Notes: generated from the sequence alone by a model not told the origin. DNA of 64,000 nt from Anaerolineales bacterium (GCA_020634895.1 JACKAV010000008.1:1-64000), one strand, 5' to 3'. Positions 41,316 to 51,024 are shown, numbered from the stretch's first letter. A program made the numbers and translations.

Positions 41316-42863
41316 TTACAGCGGGATGTTGCCGTGTTTCTTGGCAGGGTTCGAATCGCGTTTGTTGCTCAACATGGCAAGCGCGTTGATAAGACGCGGA
41401 CGGGTTTCCTTGGGTTCGATAACATCGTCGATGTATCCGCGTGAGGCTGCCACGTAGGGGTTGGCAAATTTTTCTTTATACTCTGCAACCAACTCCGCCT
41501 TGCGTTTGACGGGGTCTTTGGCGGCTTCGAGTTCGCGGCGGAAGATGATGTTCACAGCGCCGTCCGGTCCCATGACAGCGATCTCGGAAGTGGGCCATGC
41601 AAGGTTCAAGTCGCTGCGGATGTGCTTGGAGGACATAACGCAGTATGCGCCGCCGTATGCTTTGCGCGTGATGACGGTCAGCTTCGGGACGGTTGCTTCG
41701 CAGTAGGCGTAGAGCAATTTTGCGCCCGAGCGGATGATGCCGTTATGTTCCTGATAGGTTCCTGGTAAAAAGCCGGGCACATCTTCGAAGGTGATGATGG
41801 GAATGTTGAACGCGTCACAGAAGCGGACAAAACGCGCGCCTTTTTCGCTCGCGTCGATGTCCAATACGCCTGCGAGAACTGCTGGCTGGTTCGCCACGAT
41901 GCCGACGGATTGTCCGCCAAGGCGGGCGAAGCCGACAACGATGTTGGCAGCGTAATTCTCATGGATCTCGAAGAAGTTTCCATCGTCCACAATGAGGCGG
42001 ATTATTTCCTTGATGTCGTAAGGCTTGTTCGCATCATCCGGGACCATGTTGTTGAGCTCTTCTTCCATGCGCAGCGGATCATCGGAAGTGGAGGCGAGCG
42101 GCGAGTCTTCCATATTGTTTTGCGGAAGGTATCCCATCAATTTACGGATGAGGTACAGCGTATCCGCTTCACTGTCAGCAGCGACATGACACACACCGGA
42201 TTTTTCCGCGTGGACACTGGCGCCGCCGAGTTCTTCCTGCGTCACTTCTTCATGTGTAACGGTTTTGACCACGTCCGGACCGGTGACGAACATGTAGGAC
42301 GTGTTGCGCGTCATAAAAATAAAATCGGTCAGGGCAGGGGAATAGACAGCGCCGCCAGCGCATGGTCCCATGATGGCGGAAATCTGCGGAATGACACCCG
42401 ATGACATGGTGTTGCGCAGGAAGATATCCGCATAACCTGCCAAAGAAACAACGCCTTCCTGAATGCGTGCGCCGCCTGAATCATTCAAACCAATAACAGG
42501 CGCGCCGTTCTTGAGCGCCATATCCATGACTTTGCAGATCTTTTCCGCATGCACTTCGCCAAGGCTGCCGCCGAAAACAGTAAAGTCTTGCGAGTAGACG
42601 TAGACAAGGCGACCATCGATCGTGCCCCAGCCGGTGACAACGGAATCGCTTAATATTTTTTGTTCGCTCAAACCGAAGTCCGTTGTGCGGTGAACAACAA
42701 ATGGGTCCATCTCACGGAAAGAGCCGCGATCTAACAATAAGTCAAGTCTTTCACGCGCGGTCAGCCGTCCCTTTTTGTGCTGGGCATCTATGCGTGCCTG
42801 ACCACCGCCAAGGCGGGTTTGCGCTTTTAAATCATTCAATTGCTGGATTTTTTGTGTTTCGTT
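41316..42863 (-). CDS. Acyl-CoA (propionyl-CoA type) carboxylase, carboxyltransferase subunit
   Basis: 515 residues from ATG 42863 (RBS gagagagg). Both crotonase halves are present: GARIQEGVVSLAGYADIF (first oxyanion hole) and GFLPGTYQEHNGI plus KAYGGAYCVMSSKH (second). Fused alpha/beta type as in PccB/methylmalonyl-CoA decarboxylase. The acyl substrate is probably propionyl- or acetyl-CoA. It overlaps the preceding small membrane gene by 32 bases. Confidence 0.93.
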   Translation of the reverse strand, partial: NETQKIQQLNDLKAQTRLGGGQARIDAQHKKGRLTARERLDLLLDRGSFREMDPFVVHRTTDFGLSEQKILSDSVVTGWGTIDGRLVYVYSQDFTVFGGSLGEVHAEKICKVMDMALKNGAPVIGLNDSGGARIQEGVVSLAGYADIFLRNTMSSGVIPQISAIMGPCAGGAVYSPALTDFIFMTRNTSYMFVTGPDVVKTVTHEEVTQEELGGASVHAEKSGVCHVAADSEADTLYLIRKLMGYLPQNNMEDSPLASTSDDPLRMEEELNNMVPDDANKPYDIKEIIRLIVDDGNFFEIHENYAANIVVGFARLGGQSVGIVANQPAVLAGVLDIDASEKGARFVRFCDAFNIPIITFEDVPGFLPGTYQEHNGIIRSGAKLLYAYCEATVPKLTVITRKAYGGAYCVMSSKHIRSDLNLAWPTSEIAVMGPDGAVNIIFRRELEAAKDPVKRKAELVAEYKEKFANPYVAASRGYIDDVIEPKETRPRLINALAMLSNKRDSNPAKKHGNIPL

Positions 42864-43245
42864 CATAAGCCTCTCTCGATAGTGATTTCGATGTAAAAAA
42901 TACAAATATCAAACAGGCAAGATTTACAACGATTGCGAACGCCGTATTCGGGCGTGGATTTTGCCAGATCAATCGCTCTGCCCAAAACCAAACGGTGTAA
43001 ACTGCCGCCGCCACAAGAAGAAACTTCGCGCTCCAGATCTTCTTCCTCCAGATACTCCAGGCGAGAACGAGTCCAATGATAAACCATAAGACTCCCGCTG
43101 CGGCACTTATCATGGGCGGCATTTGCACAGCGTATTCCACCAGAATTGCCTGCCAGGCGAGGGATGTCCATGCTTTAAGGGCGTTCCATGACGATACAAT
43201 TAACACCAGCCAGACGGTGAGGGTTACTGAAAATGGACGCTTCAT
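42832..43245 (-). CDS. Small four-helix membrane protein
   Basis: 137 residues with four helices (FSVTLTVWLVLIVSSW, MISAAAGVLWFIIGLVLAW, FLLVAAAVYTVWFW, TAFAIVVNLACLIFVFF). No family recognised. It lies 3 bases after the GT-C gene and overlaps the start of the carboxyltransferase gene, bridging the glycan and carboxylase parts of the train. Confidence 0.65.
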   Translation of the reverse strand: MKRPFSVTLTVWLVLIVSSWNALKAWTSLAWQAILVEYAVQMPPMISAAAGVLWFIIGLVLAWSIWRKKIWSAKFLLVAAAVYTVWFWAERLIWQNPRPNTAFAIVVNLACLIFVFFTSKSLSREAYERNTKNPAIE

Positions 43246-43248
43246 TCT

Positions 43249-45321
43249 TTAATATTTAGGTTCTTCGAGCAGGTATAAGAGGTCTTTTCCGCCGTAGCTG
43301 CTATATCTTTCGAGGTAAGGCGCAAATTGACCGTAATAGGGCGGAAGCGCCAGCAGACGCGGATTTGCAAAAATAACCGTCATGCCCTGGTCGTGCAGAT
43401 ATGTCGCGGCGGTTCCTTCCTGAAGGACATGGAAATATTCATAGCTGTTGATGAGCCCGTCCATGTTGACAATGGTGCGGTCTTTGATGAAATATCCGAC
43501 ATTGCCGCCGCCCGTCATGCCAATGATCTCGTTCGGGAATGTATTCTCTTCGATATATGTGACGACTTCCATATAGGGACGGTCTGGAGGGAAATATCCA
43601 TGCGGCATGGCGTAGTCAATGAACTTCCAGAAATTATTCACAGCACTTGCGCCGTATAATAGCGTGACGGTGGTAAGCAGGATATTTATATATTGATTGC
43701 GGCGGAACGGTCGTAGAAGCAGGTCCAGGAGCAGGCTGGACATCAATGTAAGCAGGATCATTTGGCTGATCCAGTACCACTCTTTTGCGCCTCCATAGGA
43801 TGTGGCTGTATACGAGAGAATATGGATGATGCTTCCAGCCATTAATGGAACAATCGCCAGACTTTGAAATGTATGCATCGAACGCTTTTTGTTTAAGGCA
43901 ATCGTCACGATGAAGATGATAACGACCACTGCCAATATTGCAAAGAAGCGTTCGTCCTCTTTTTCTGCGCCGCGGATAATGTAGGGTCTGATTACTTCTT
44001 CCGCTTCCCAGATGGCGTCTGTGAAGGGACGTCCGGTTTCGAAAGCGTTGGTGCCCATTCCAAAATACGCCGCCCAATTTGTCGTCGGTTGTTCATAGGC
44101 GGTGTTTCCCATGCTGCCCCACCACCGTTTGATCTGTCCGCTGACGGGGCTGGAGGTACCGAATGTGAAATGGCTGAAGATCATGTAGGCGAGCAGGAGT
44201 CCGCCCACAACGCCATAAAATGCGACGCCTTCGCTCAACCAGATTCTCCACTTTGACTTGAGCTGTGCCAGCGGCGCTTCAGCGTGGACTTTGGCTGGGT
44301 TGCTGAACCAGGCTGCGGCTAAGCGTGAAGCGGAGACGAGAATCAGGCTGATGAGTAGATCGAGAAGAAATGCCGAGCGGGGGAAGTTGCTTCCCAATCC
44401 CATTTGAACAATAAGAATATAAATTCCGCCGGTTAGTATCGAACTGACTAAAATGGCAAGAGAGGTTTGCCGAAGCGTTTTCCAAATGGGAACAGACCGT
44501 AACGGTTGATACCCGCCGAAGAAATACAACGCAAGGATCTTGATGACGACTGCTATCACCGTTGCCTCGACCGCTGATGAGGCGTAGATGGTGTTGTATG
44601 ATTCGAAGTCTGTGCGCAGAAGGACCGCGCTGGTCATCGAGATGAAAAATAACGCAATGTCTATTGGGAGAAGGTAGCGGATGGGTGTTCCCCGAAATAC
44701 GATCCATATTCCAACGAGAACCGCAAAAAAAACAAGGTCGAGGCGGCTGAACATGGCGAGTGCCGCAATAAGACCCAGTAATGCGAACCGCTTGAGCGGA
44801 ATTTGCTTTGTGTTCCAATCCTTTTCGAACTTTGCCAGTTGATATATCACAAGCACGACAGAGAACGCCGCAATTGGAGTTTCAAGTCCCAGTTCATACA
44901 CCGTGGAGTGGATGTAATAATTGAACGACCAGAAGACCGCCGCAAGAATGGCAACTGCGTGCGAGAGATGGGTTTTGACAAGCCGATAGATCATCACGGA
45001 TGTAGCCGTGTGAATCACCGCAATGACCATCAATAGCACACGGAGCGGGAGAATTGGATCGGATTTGGCAAGCGTGAAGATCGGAATGCAAATGAGCATC
45101 CAAAGCGGGTGGTATCCGTTCGTGATATTGATGCCATCGAACGTGCTGCCGAGTCCAAGTGAAATATTTTGAGCGACCTTGAAATAGTAGTACGCGTCAT
45201 CCCGAACGAACCAATTATTTGGGAATGCATACGCGTCTGCTGTTGCGGCATAGTAGTGAGTGCCGAGGATGATGACAACTAAAATGAGTTCAAATGGTGC
45301 GATTCGTTTTATAAAATTCAT
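43249..45321 (-). CDS. GT-C type membrane glycosyltransferase-like protein
   Basis: 690 residues from ATG 45321, with about 11-13 membrane helices. The N-terminal outer loop has the acidic motif FVRDDAYYYFKVAQN typical of GT-C enzymes that use polyprenyl-phosphate sugars, then GINITNGYHPLWML. The C-terminal ~120 residues form an outer domain (EENTFPNEIIGMTGGGNVG, MDGLINSYEYFHVL). The donor may come from the dolichyl-phosphate-type transferase encoded upstream in the same train. Confidence 0.8.
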   Translation of the reverse strand: MNFIKRIAPFELILVVIILGTHYYAATADAYAFPNNWFVRDDAYYYFKVAQNISLGLGSTFDGINITNGYHPLWMLICIPIFTLAKSDPILPLRVLLMVIAVIHTATSVMIYRLVKTHLSHAVAILAAVFWSFNYYIHSTVYELGLETPIAAFSVVLVIYQLAKFEKDWNTKQIPLKRFALLGLIAALAMFSRLDLVFFAVLVGIWIVFRGTPIRYLLPIDIALFFISMTSAVLLRTDFESYNTIYASSAVEATVIAVVIKILALYFFGGYQPLRSVPIWKTLRQTSLAILVSSILTGGIYILIVQMGLGSNFPRSAFLLDLLISLILVSASRLAAAWFSNPAKVHAEAPLAQLKSKWRIWLSEGVAFYGVVGGLLLAYMIFSHFTFGTSSPVSGQIKRWWGSMGNTAYEQPTTNWAAYFGMGTNAFETGRPFTDAIWEAEEVIRPYIIRGAEKEDERFFAILAVVVIIFIVTIALNKKRSMHTFQSLAIVPLMAGSIIHILSYTATSYGGAKEWYWISQMILLTLMSSLLLDLLLRPFRRNQYINILLTTVTLLYGASAVNNFWKFIDYAMPHGYFPPDRPYMEVVTYIEENTFPNEIIGMTGGGNVGYFIKDRTIVNMDGLINSYEYFHVLQEGTAATYLHDQGMTVIFANPRLLALPPYYGQFAPYLERYSSYGGKDLLYLLEEPKY

Positions 45322-45323
45322 TA

Positions 45324-46355
45324 TCAAGAAATATCGAGTGTTATTTTTCCAAAATTTTCACCGCGCTCCAGACGTTCATGCGCGGCTGCGGCTTCCTGCA
45401 ACGGGAAGGTTTTGTCGACTATTGATTTGAGTTTACCCGCAAAGACGAGATCCATTACTTCGCGGAAACCAGCAATCGAGCTCATGGTGGAGCCAAGGAT
45501 GGAAAGATGTTTTGCAAAGATGAAGCGGTTGTCGATCTCGAAGCGCGGCGCCGCACTGTTGCCAACGGTCAGCAGCCTTCCGCCTTTTTTTAACGTGCGC
45601 AGACTCAGCGGGAACGTCGCGCCGACATTATCCACTACAACATCCACGCCGCGTTTCTCGGTAGCGTAAAAGACTGCCTTCGACCAATCCTCTTCTTTCG
45701 AGCGGTCGATCAGAATGTCCGCGCCGACGGCTTCGGCTTGTTCAAGCTTTTTTTGATTCGACCCAATCACGATGGCCTTCGCGCCAAGATATTTTGCAAT
45801 TTGAATGGATGCGGAATTGACGCCTCCCCCCGCGCCGACAATTGCCACAGTTTCTCCAGCCTTGACCTCCCCGCGTTTGACCATCGAATGCCAGGCTGTC
45901 TGGTAGACAAGGGCAGCACCGGCGGCTTGATGCAGATCAAAACCGTTTGGTACTTTATGCAATTGTTTGACCGGCAATGCGATGTATTCGCAATACGTTC
46001 CGCGGACGGTTTCACCGAGTAAATGCCATTTACTGCAAAGGTTGTCGTGACCAGACTTGCATTGGTCACATTCGCCGCAGCCAAGGTTGACGTTTATGAC
46101 CACGTTGTCGCCAACCTGAAAACCAGTGGCGCCTTCACCAAGTTCAACGATCTCGCCTGCGCCGTCCGCGCCGGGAATGTGAGGGAGTTCCAGTTTCAGT
46201 CCAGCCCAGCCTTCGCGGACGAACAAATCCATGCGGTTTAACGCGGCAGCCCGCAGATGGATGAGAACTTCGCCGGGCTTCGGTTGCGGAGTGGGGAAGT
46301 CTGTATATTCCAATACTTCCGGTCCACCGTGTTTATGAAAGAGGATCGTTTTCAT
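45324..46355 (-). CDS. Zinc-binding alcohol dehydrogenase family protein
   Basis: 343 residues of the MDR superfamily: GroES-like part PHIPGADGAGEIVELG, structural zinc loop GCGECDQCKSGHDNLC, and nucleotide site VAIVGAGGGVNSASIQIAKYLG. The catalytic zinc ligand normally at the Cys after ~40 residues is replaced by an Asn (ALNRMDLFVREG), as in quinone-reductase-like members. The stop lies 2 bases before the GT-C ATG. The substrate is unknown. Confidence 0.9.
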   Translation of the reverse strand: MKTILFHKHGGPEVLEYTDFPTPQPKPGEVLIHLRAAALNRMDLFVREGWAGLKLELPHIPGADGAGEIVELGEGATGFQVGDNVVINVNLGCGECDQCKSGHDNLCSKWHLLGETVRGTYCEYIALPVKQLHKVPNGFDLHQAAGAALVYQTAWHSMVKRGEVKAGETVAIVGAGGGVNSASIQIAKYLGAKAIVIGSNQKKLEQAEAVGADILIDRSKEEDWSKAVFYATEKRGVDVVVDNVGATFPLSLRTLKKGGRLLTVGNSAAPRFEIDNRFIFAKHLSILGSTMSSIAGFREVMDLVFAGKLKSIVDKTFPLQEAAAAHERLERGENFGKITLDIS

Positions 46356-46366
46356 TATTTGCCGGG

Positions 46367-47251
46367 TTATTTTTTTCTCGCGATCGCGGTTAAAGAACCG
46401 TTGTCTGAATAGATGCTGAATTTATTCAGGAAATTGATGATACCACTGAGAAGTGCGCCGGGCTCGTTGCCCAAACGGAATACGCGGCGGAATAAAAATC
46501 CGAGTGTGGCATATTGCCCAGCCTTGCGGACTTCCAATACTTCGAAATCATCGGCGAGGATTCTGCGAATGGTTTCAGGTGACCAGTAAAAGACATGTTC
46601 GGGCAGTTTGTATGAAACCCAGTTCCTGCCGGATACCTTTGAAAGCGTGCTGGTCGGGTCGGGGGTTGTGATTGCAAGTACGCCGCCGGGTTTGAGAAAT
46701 CCGTGAATGGCGTGCAGGAATTTCTTCGGGTCGTAGATATGTTCGAAGGTGTCGAATGCGACGATGAGGTCAAAACTTTCAGGTGCATAATCCGCGGATT
46801 CGATCAAGCCAAGTTTGACACGGTCGCCCCATGTCTTTTGCGCTTTTTCGACGATGTAATCGGACGGGTCGAGCCCGTGTACGTCAAATCCCAGCTTTTG
46901 GGCGGCAGTGAGGAAGTAGCCGGGTCCGCAGCCGATATCGAGGGCTTTGCCCGCGGATTTATATGGCGCGATCTGTTTCAGGCGCAGTATGAACGTCTTT
47001 ACCCAATTTTCGCTGATTTCCATATATTCGTCGTAGCCCTGACCGGATATATTCGAGTTGTAGTATGCCTCGTTCTTGTAAAGCTCAAGGATGGCTTCCT
47101 GCGTCATCCGCGGGGAGAGATAGTTCAAGCCGCATGATGAACATTCCACGACGTTGTATGGCGTAAATTCATAGCGGGTAACGGCTGAGGCGAAGGGTCC
47201 GCAGATCGGGCAGGTGGCAGTTTCGAGTGAGGGTGAAGCGGTGTTTGTCAT
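46367..47251 (-). CDS. Class I SAM-dependent methyltransferase with zinc-ribbon N-terminus
   Basis: 294 residues from ATG 47251, which overlaps the glycosyltransferase stop (ATGA); the open frame further upstream is antisense of that gene. An N-terminal zinc ribbon (ATCPICG ... VECSSCGLNYLSPR) precedes SAM motif I KALDIGCGPGYFLTAAQKLG, DLIVAFDTFEHIYDP and LKPGGVLAITTPDPTS. Such proteins often methylate sugars or lipids in surface glycan clusters. The neighbours agree. Confidence 0.9.
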   Translation of the reverse strand: MTNTASPSLETATCPICGPFASAVTRYEFTPYNVVECSSCGLNYLSPRMTQEAILELYKNEAYYNSNISGQGYDEYMEISENWVKTFILRLKQIAPYKSAGKALDIGCGPGYFLTAAQKLGFDVHGLDPSDYIVEKAQKTWGDRVKLGLIESADYAPESFDLIVAFDTFEHIYDPKKFLHAIHGFLKPGGVLAITTPDPTSTLSKVSGRNWVSYKLPEHVFYWSPETIRRILADDFEVLEVRKAGQYATLGFLFRRVFRLGNEPGALLSGIINFLNKFSIYSDNGSLTAIARKK

Positions 47252-48270
47252 TTCCGTAAAATTCCTGCGAGGTCGCCCCGGTCTTTTCGGGCGAAAGCTT
47301 TGAGTAGACTTTTGTTCAACTGAATGAGCGAAACCAGAACAATAAGCACGCCTGTAATGGCAAGCATCGGGTCGCGTATGGCGGACGGGATGAACCTGAG
47401 AAAGATAATGTACGAGACCCGGTCCAATGTTGGCTGAAGGATGATGGGAGAAAGGATCTTCGCAAAGCCGATGCCGGCGAGGAAAACTCCCAGCACGAAA
47501 ACGATCATCCAAAATTTTGTGCCCGCACCGGGTTCGAGCCAGCGCCAAAAACTGGCGCGGAAGTAAATGCCAAGCGTGTCGGTGAAGGTGGCAAATATGT
47601 TGATGAAGTTCATGCGTCCCATGCCGCCTTTGCGGGCGTACAAGACCTCTACTGGAACTTCCACGATGTGATACCCAAACCGGGAGGCGGCGACCAGGAG
47701 TTCGAGGTCAAATGCGAAGCGGCTGACGCTCATGCGCGGAATGGAGTTCTCAAGCACTTCACGCTTGAAAAGTTTAATGCCCGTTTGAGTGTCTGTGATG
47801 TTCAGGTCAAATAGAAAACTGACCGTGTTGCGGAAGATCGCGCTCATCAATCGCCGCGGGGCTGGGAAGCGATTCGCGATGGGATCTTTTACTCCAGCCA
47901 CAACATCGGCATCTTGTTCCTTCAAGACGGCGAGCAATTTTACTATGTAATGCGGAGCGATCTCCAAATCGGAGTCGAAGAACACGATGATATCGCCGCG
48001 TGCTTTTTCAAACCCGCGAAAAAGGGACGCGCCTTTGCCTGCATTTGCACCAACGCGGATGGGCCTGATATTGCGGTGTTTTTTTGCAGCCCGTTTGCTC
48101 TCTGAAAATGTATCGTCATTGCTGCCGTCATCGACGACGACGATCTCGAAGGAGTAACGTTTAAGTGAATCGCAAATGGATAGAAGGTTTTCATAGATAT
48201 GAAAACCTTCATTGAAGGCAGGGACAACCACCGAGATCCTGGGATTTTTCTTTTTCTGCGCTTTGCTCAT
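47248..48270 (-). CDS. Family 2 glycosyltransferase, polyprenyl-phosphate sugar synthase type
   Basis: 340 residues. GT-A domain: VVVPAFNEGFHIYENLL, VVVDDGSNDDT, and the DXD-like VFFDSDLEIAPHYI, then DTQTGIKLFKREVL. Two C-terminal membrane helices (FWMIVFVLGVFLAGIGF, AITGVLIVLVSLIQL). The pattern is that of dolichyl-phosphate mannose/glucose synthases, which load a lipid carrier with one sugar. It probably feeds the GT-C enzyme in the same train. Confidence 0.9.
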   Translation of the reverse strand: MSKAQKKKNPRISVVVPAFNEGFHIYENLLSICDSLKRYSFEIVVVDDGSNDDTFSESKRAAKKHRNIRPIRVGANAGKGASLFRGFEKARGDIIVFFDSDLEIAPHYIVKLLAVLKEQDADVVAGVKDPIANRFPAPRRLMSAIFRNTVSFLFDLNITDTQTGIKLFKREVLENSIPRMSVSRFAFDLELLVAASRFGYHIVEVPVEVLYARKGGMGRMNFINIFATFTDTLGIYFRASFWRWLEPGAGTKFWMIVFVLGVFLAGIGFAKILSPIILQPTLDRVSYIIFLRFIPSAIRDPMLAITGVLIVLVSLIQLNKSLLKAFARKDRGDLAGILRK

Positions 48271-48276
48271 TTCGCT

Positions 48277-48408
48277 TTATTCGACCGTAAACTCGATGAT
48301 ACCCGACTTTGCCGGTTCGTTCTTGTGGCGCGCCACGAAAAGCAGCGACAGCGAAAGGGGAATCGCTGTCGCTGTGGGAATCAGAGTCCATGGAGGAGTT
48401 TGATTCAT
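48277..48408 (-). CDS. 43-residue single-helix membrane peptide
   Basis: A short ORF from ATG 48408, MNQTPPWTLIPTATAIPLS, has one hydrophobic helix (~8-28) and a basic-then-acidic tail (ARHKNEPAKSGIIEFTVE). It fits exactly between its neighbours: 6 bases after the acyl-CoA dehydrogenase stop and 6 bases before the glycosyltransferase ATG. The spacing and membrane-helix composition argue for a real gene. No strong RBS; translation may be coupled. Function unknown. Confidence 0.55.
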   Translation of the reverse strand: MNQTPPWTLIPTATAIPLSLSLLFVARHKNEPAKSGIIEFTVE

Positions 48409-48414
48409 CGACGT

Positions 48415-49584
48415 TTATTTCGAGTCTAGTTCGATCCTTGAAATGACCAGCCTCTGGATCTCGCTCGTGCCTTCGTAAATCTCCGTGATTTTTGCGTCGC
48501 GAAAATATCGTTCCACCGGCAGTTCCTTGCTGTAGCCCATGCCGCCGTGGATCTGCACGGCTTGATGCGCCACATACATTGCTGTCTCGGAGGCGAAAAG
48601 TTTTGCCATCGAAGCTTCGAGCGAATATCTGCCTTTGGTTTCCTTTGCCTTCTCTTTTGCGAGCGCGGCGTTATAGATCAAGAGACGAGACGCTTCGATG
48701 CGCGTCTTCATATCTGCCAGTTTGAATCCGGTGCCTTGGAATGCGCCGATCGGTTGACCGAACGCCTCGCGCTGACCCGCGTACTGTCTCGCCGCTTCGT
48801 AGGCTGCTTCGGCAATCCCAAGCGATTGCGTGGCGATGCCGATGCGTCCCGCATCCAGAACTGTCATGGCGATCTTGAAACCTTCGCCTTCCGCACCGAG
48901 TCGATTCTCGGCGGGGATTCGGCAATCTTCGAATATTAGCTCACTCGTCGCTGAGGCGCGGATGCCGAGTTTTGGCTCCTTTTTACCGCGCACAAGCCCG
49001 GGCGTCTTTCCATCCACAAGAAAAGCGGTCACACCTTTTTGCTTCTTCTCAGGGTCTGTGACCATGAAAACCACAAAATAATCCGCAACAGGTCCACTGG
49101 TGACCCAGGATTTGCGTCCGTTCAAAATGTAGGAATCGCCGTCTCGTGTGGCGCGACTCTTCATGGTCCCGGCATCTGAGCCGCTTTGAGGTTCGGTGAG
49201 AGAATACGCTCCAATTGCTTTTCCTGAAGCGATGGGTGTGATGAATTTTTGCTTCTGTTCTTCAGTCCCAAATTTCAAGATGCCGTGGCAATACAACGAG
49301 TTGTTGACTGACATGATGACACCGTGGGAGGCGTCGACTTTGCTGATCTCTTCCAATGCGAGGACATATGCAAGTGCATCCATGCCTGCGCCGCCGTATT
49401 GTTCTGGAAGTTCGATTCCCATGAAGCCAAGTTCGCCCATCTTTTTGATGGTGGCATGAGGAAATTCGCCGCTCTCGTCAAACTCCGCGGCAATGGGAGC
49501 GATCTCTTTCTCTGCGAAATCTCGTGCTGCATCACGGAGCATTTTATGTTCGTCGCTTAGAGGGAAAATGGGAAGATCTGTCAT
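48415..49584 (-). CDS. Acyl-CoA dehydrogenase
   Basis: 389 residues, full length. MGIELPEQYGGAGMDALAY, FAD-site YSLTEPQSGSDAGTM and KSWVTSGPVADYFVVF, IGIATQSLGIAEAAYEAA, catalytic-base region IHGGMGYSKELPVERYFRDAKI with Glu in ITEIYEGTSEIQRL. It oxidises an acyl-CoA to the enoyl-CoA. It heads the long minus-strand train; a TATAAT is at 49616-49611. Confidence 0.94.
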   Translation of the reverse strand: MTDLPIFPLSDEHKMLRDAARDFAEKEIAPIAAEFDESGEFPHATIKKMGELGFMGIELPEQYGGAGMDALAYVLALEEISKVDASHGVIMSVNNSLYCHGILKFGTEEQKQKFITPIASGKAIGAYSLTEPQSGSDAGTMKSRATRDGDSYILNGRKSWVTSGPVADYFVVFMVTDPEKKQKGVTAFLVDGKTPGLVRGKKEPKLGIRASATSELIFEDCRIPAENRLGAEGEGFKIAMTVLDAGRIGIATQSLGIAEAAYEAARQYAGQREAFGQPIGAFQGTGFKLADMKTRIEASRLLIYNAALAKEKAKETKGRYSLEASMAKLFASETAMYVAHQAVQIHGGMGYSKELPVERYFRDAKITEIYEGTSEIQRLVISRIELDSK

Positions 49585-49644
49585 TCGGTAGTCTCCATGT
49601 TTTTTGAAGAATTATAACCCTTTGTACAATTCGGAAATTCGAGA

Positions 49645-49674
49645 TTGACGACTAATCTTGCCCTTAACTATAAT
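49645..49674 (+). promoter_or_regulatory. Promoter of the polyamine-type transporter operon
   Basis: TTGACG (49645-49650), 18-base spacer, TATAAT (49669-49674), 142 bases before the binding-protein ATG. A long leader follows. Confidence 0.7.
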
Positions 49675-49815
49675 GTGTGAGTCCCCGTGTCCGCAAATTA
49701 GGATGTGGGGAATTATCTTTCCCTTTAACCTGGAAGGAGGCTATCTCAAACAGATTGAGTTAAATATCCGTTACACGAATATTCAAACTAATTCAAAGAA
49801 ATAGGAGAGAGAAAG

Positions 49816-50991
49816 ATGAAGAAACAACTATTCAACTTGTTGGTTGTGCTTGTTTTAACGAGTCTTGCCCTGTCTGCCTGCGGCGGCAGTGGAAGCTCCG
49901 CAACGGGTATGAAGACCGAAGTCGGCGATGGGGAAGGGGAAGTGTCCATCATTTCGTGGGCTGGTTATATTGAGCGCGGCGAAACTGACCCCGCCTATGA
50001 CTGGGTGACCGAGTTCGAAGCTCAGACCGGCTGTATGGTGACCAACAAAGTTGCAGCAACCTCTGATGAAATGGTTACATTGATGAATGAAGGCGGATTT
50101 GACCTCGTAACCGCCTCCGGCGACGCCTCCAACCGCCTTATTGCGGGCGGCAAGGTTCAGCCCATCAATATCGACCTGATCCCCTCATGGTCTACAGTTG
50201 ATGATCGCCTCAAAGACGCTCCCTGGCACACAGTGGACGGTGTTCATTATGGCGTTCCTTATCAGTGGGGTCCGAACGTGTTGATGTACAACACCGACGT
50301 GTTCCCCGAAGCGCCAACCTCATGGGATGTGACCTTTGAAGAAATGACCCTTCCCGATGGACAGTCCAATGCCGGACGCATTCAGGCATATGATGGTCCC
50401 ATTTATATTGCGGACGCCGCGCTTTACCTGAAATATCACAACCCCGAACTTGGTATCGAAAATCCCTATGATCTGACCGAAGAACAGTTCAGCGCCGTTG
50501 TGGACTTGCTCACCAGCCAGCGCGCTCTGATCAACCGTTACTGGCATGATGCCTTTGTCCAGATGGACGACTTCAAGAACGAAGGCGTTGTGGCTTCCGG
50601 CTCATGGCCCTTCCAGGTCAACTTCATGGAAGGCGTGAACGTCTCCTCCGTCATTCCAGTTGAAGGCGCCACCGGCTGGGCGGATTCAACCATGATGCAC
50701 GTGGATGCTCCGCACCCGAACTGCGCCTACAAGTGGTTGGAGTGGTCGCTGAATCCGAAACTTCAGGGCGACCTCGCTTCCTGGTTTGGTTCAGTTCCTT
50801 CCGTTCCTGCGGCTTGTTCTGGCAATGAACTGCTCACCGACGAGGGTTGTGCTGTCAACGGCTTCGATAACTTCGACAAGATCTGGTTCTGGCGCACCCC
50901 GACCGCCGAATGCAGCACTGGCGATGGCGGCTGTGTTCCGTACAGTAAGTGGGTTGAAGCCTACGTTGGTATCATCAGCGGCGGGCAATAA
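49816..50991 (+). CDS. Polyamine-type ABC transporter substrate-binding lipoprotein
   Basis: 391 residues; lipoprotein signal LVLTSLALSACGGSG (lipobox Cys ~22). The mature part is PotD/PotF-like: VSIISWAGYIERGETDP, VTNKVAATSDEMVTLMN, GGFDLVTASGDASNRLI and YGVPYQWGPNVLMYNT. It should bind spermidine/putrescine or a similar cation outside the membrane. RBS aggagag. Followed by a perfect palindrome and the ATPase and permease genes. Confidence 0.9.
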   Translation: MKKQLFNLLVVLVLTSLALSACGGSGSSATGMKTEVGDGEGEVSIISWAGYIERGETDPAYDWVTEFEAQTGCMVTNKVAATSDEMVTLMNEGGFDLVTASGDASNRLIAGGKVQPINIDLIPSWSTVDDRLKDAPWHTVDGVHYGVPYQWGPNVLMYNTDVFPEAPTSWDVTFEEMTLPDGQSNAGRIQAYDGPIYIADAALYLKYHNPELGIENPYDLTEEQFSAVVDLLTSQRALINRYWHDAFVQMDDFKNEGVVASGSWPFQVNFMEGVNVSSVIPVEGATGWADSTMMHVDAPHPNCAYKWLEWSLNPKLQGDLASWFGSVPSVPAACSGNELLTDEGCAVNGFDNFDKIWFWRTPTAECSTGDGGCVPYSKWVEAYVGIISGGQ

Positions 50992-51024
50992 TCCCGTAAT
51001 TTAATTCGTATGAACGTGAAGTAA

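Noticed and set aside
46367..47548. A 393-residue methyltransferase start at 47548
   Set aside because: The first 99 codons are antisense-frame of the glycosyltransferase gene, Arg/His-rich, and the ATG at 47251 forms a normal ATGA overlap.
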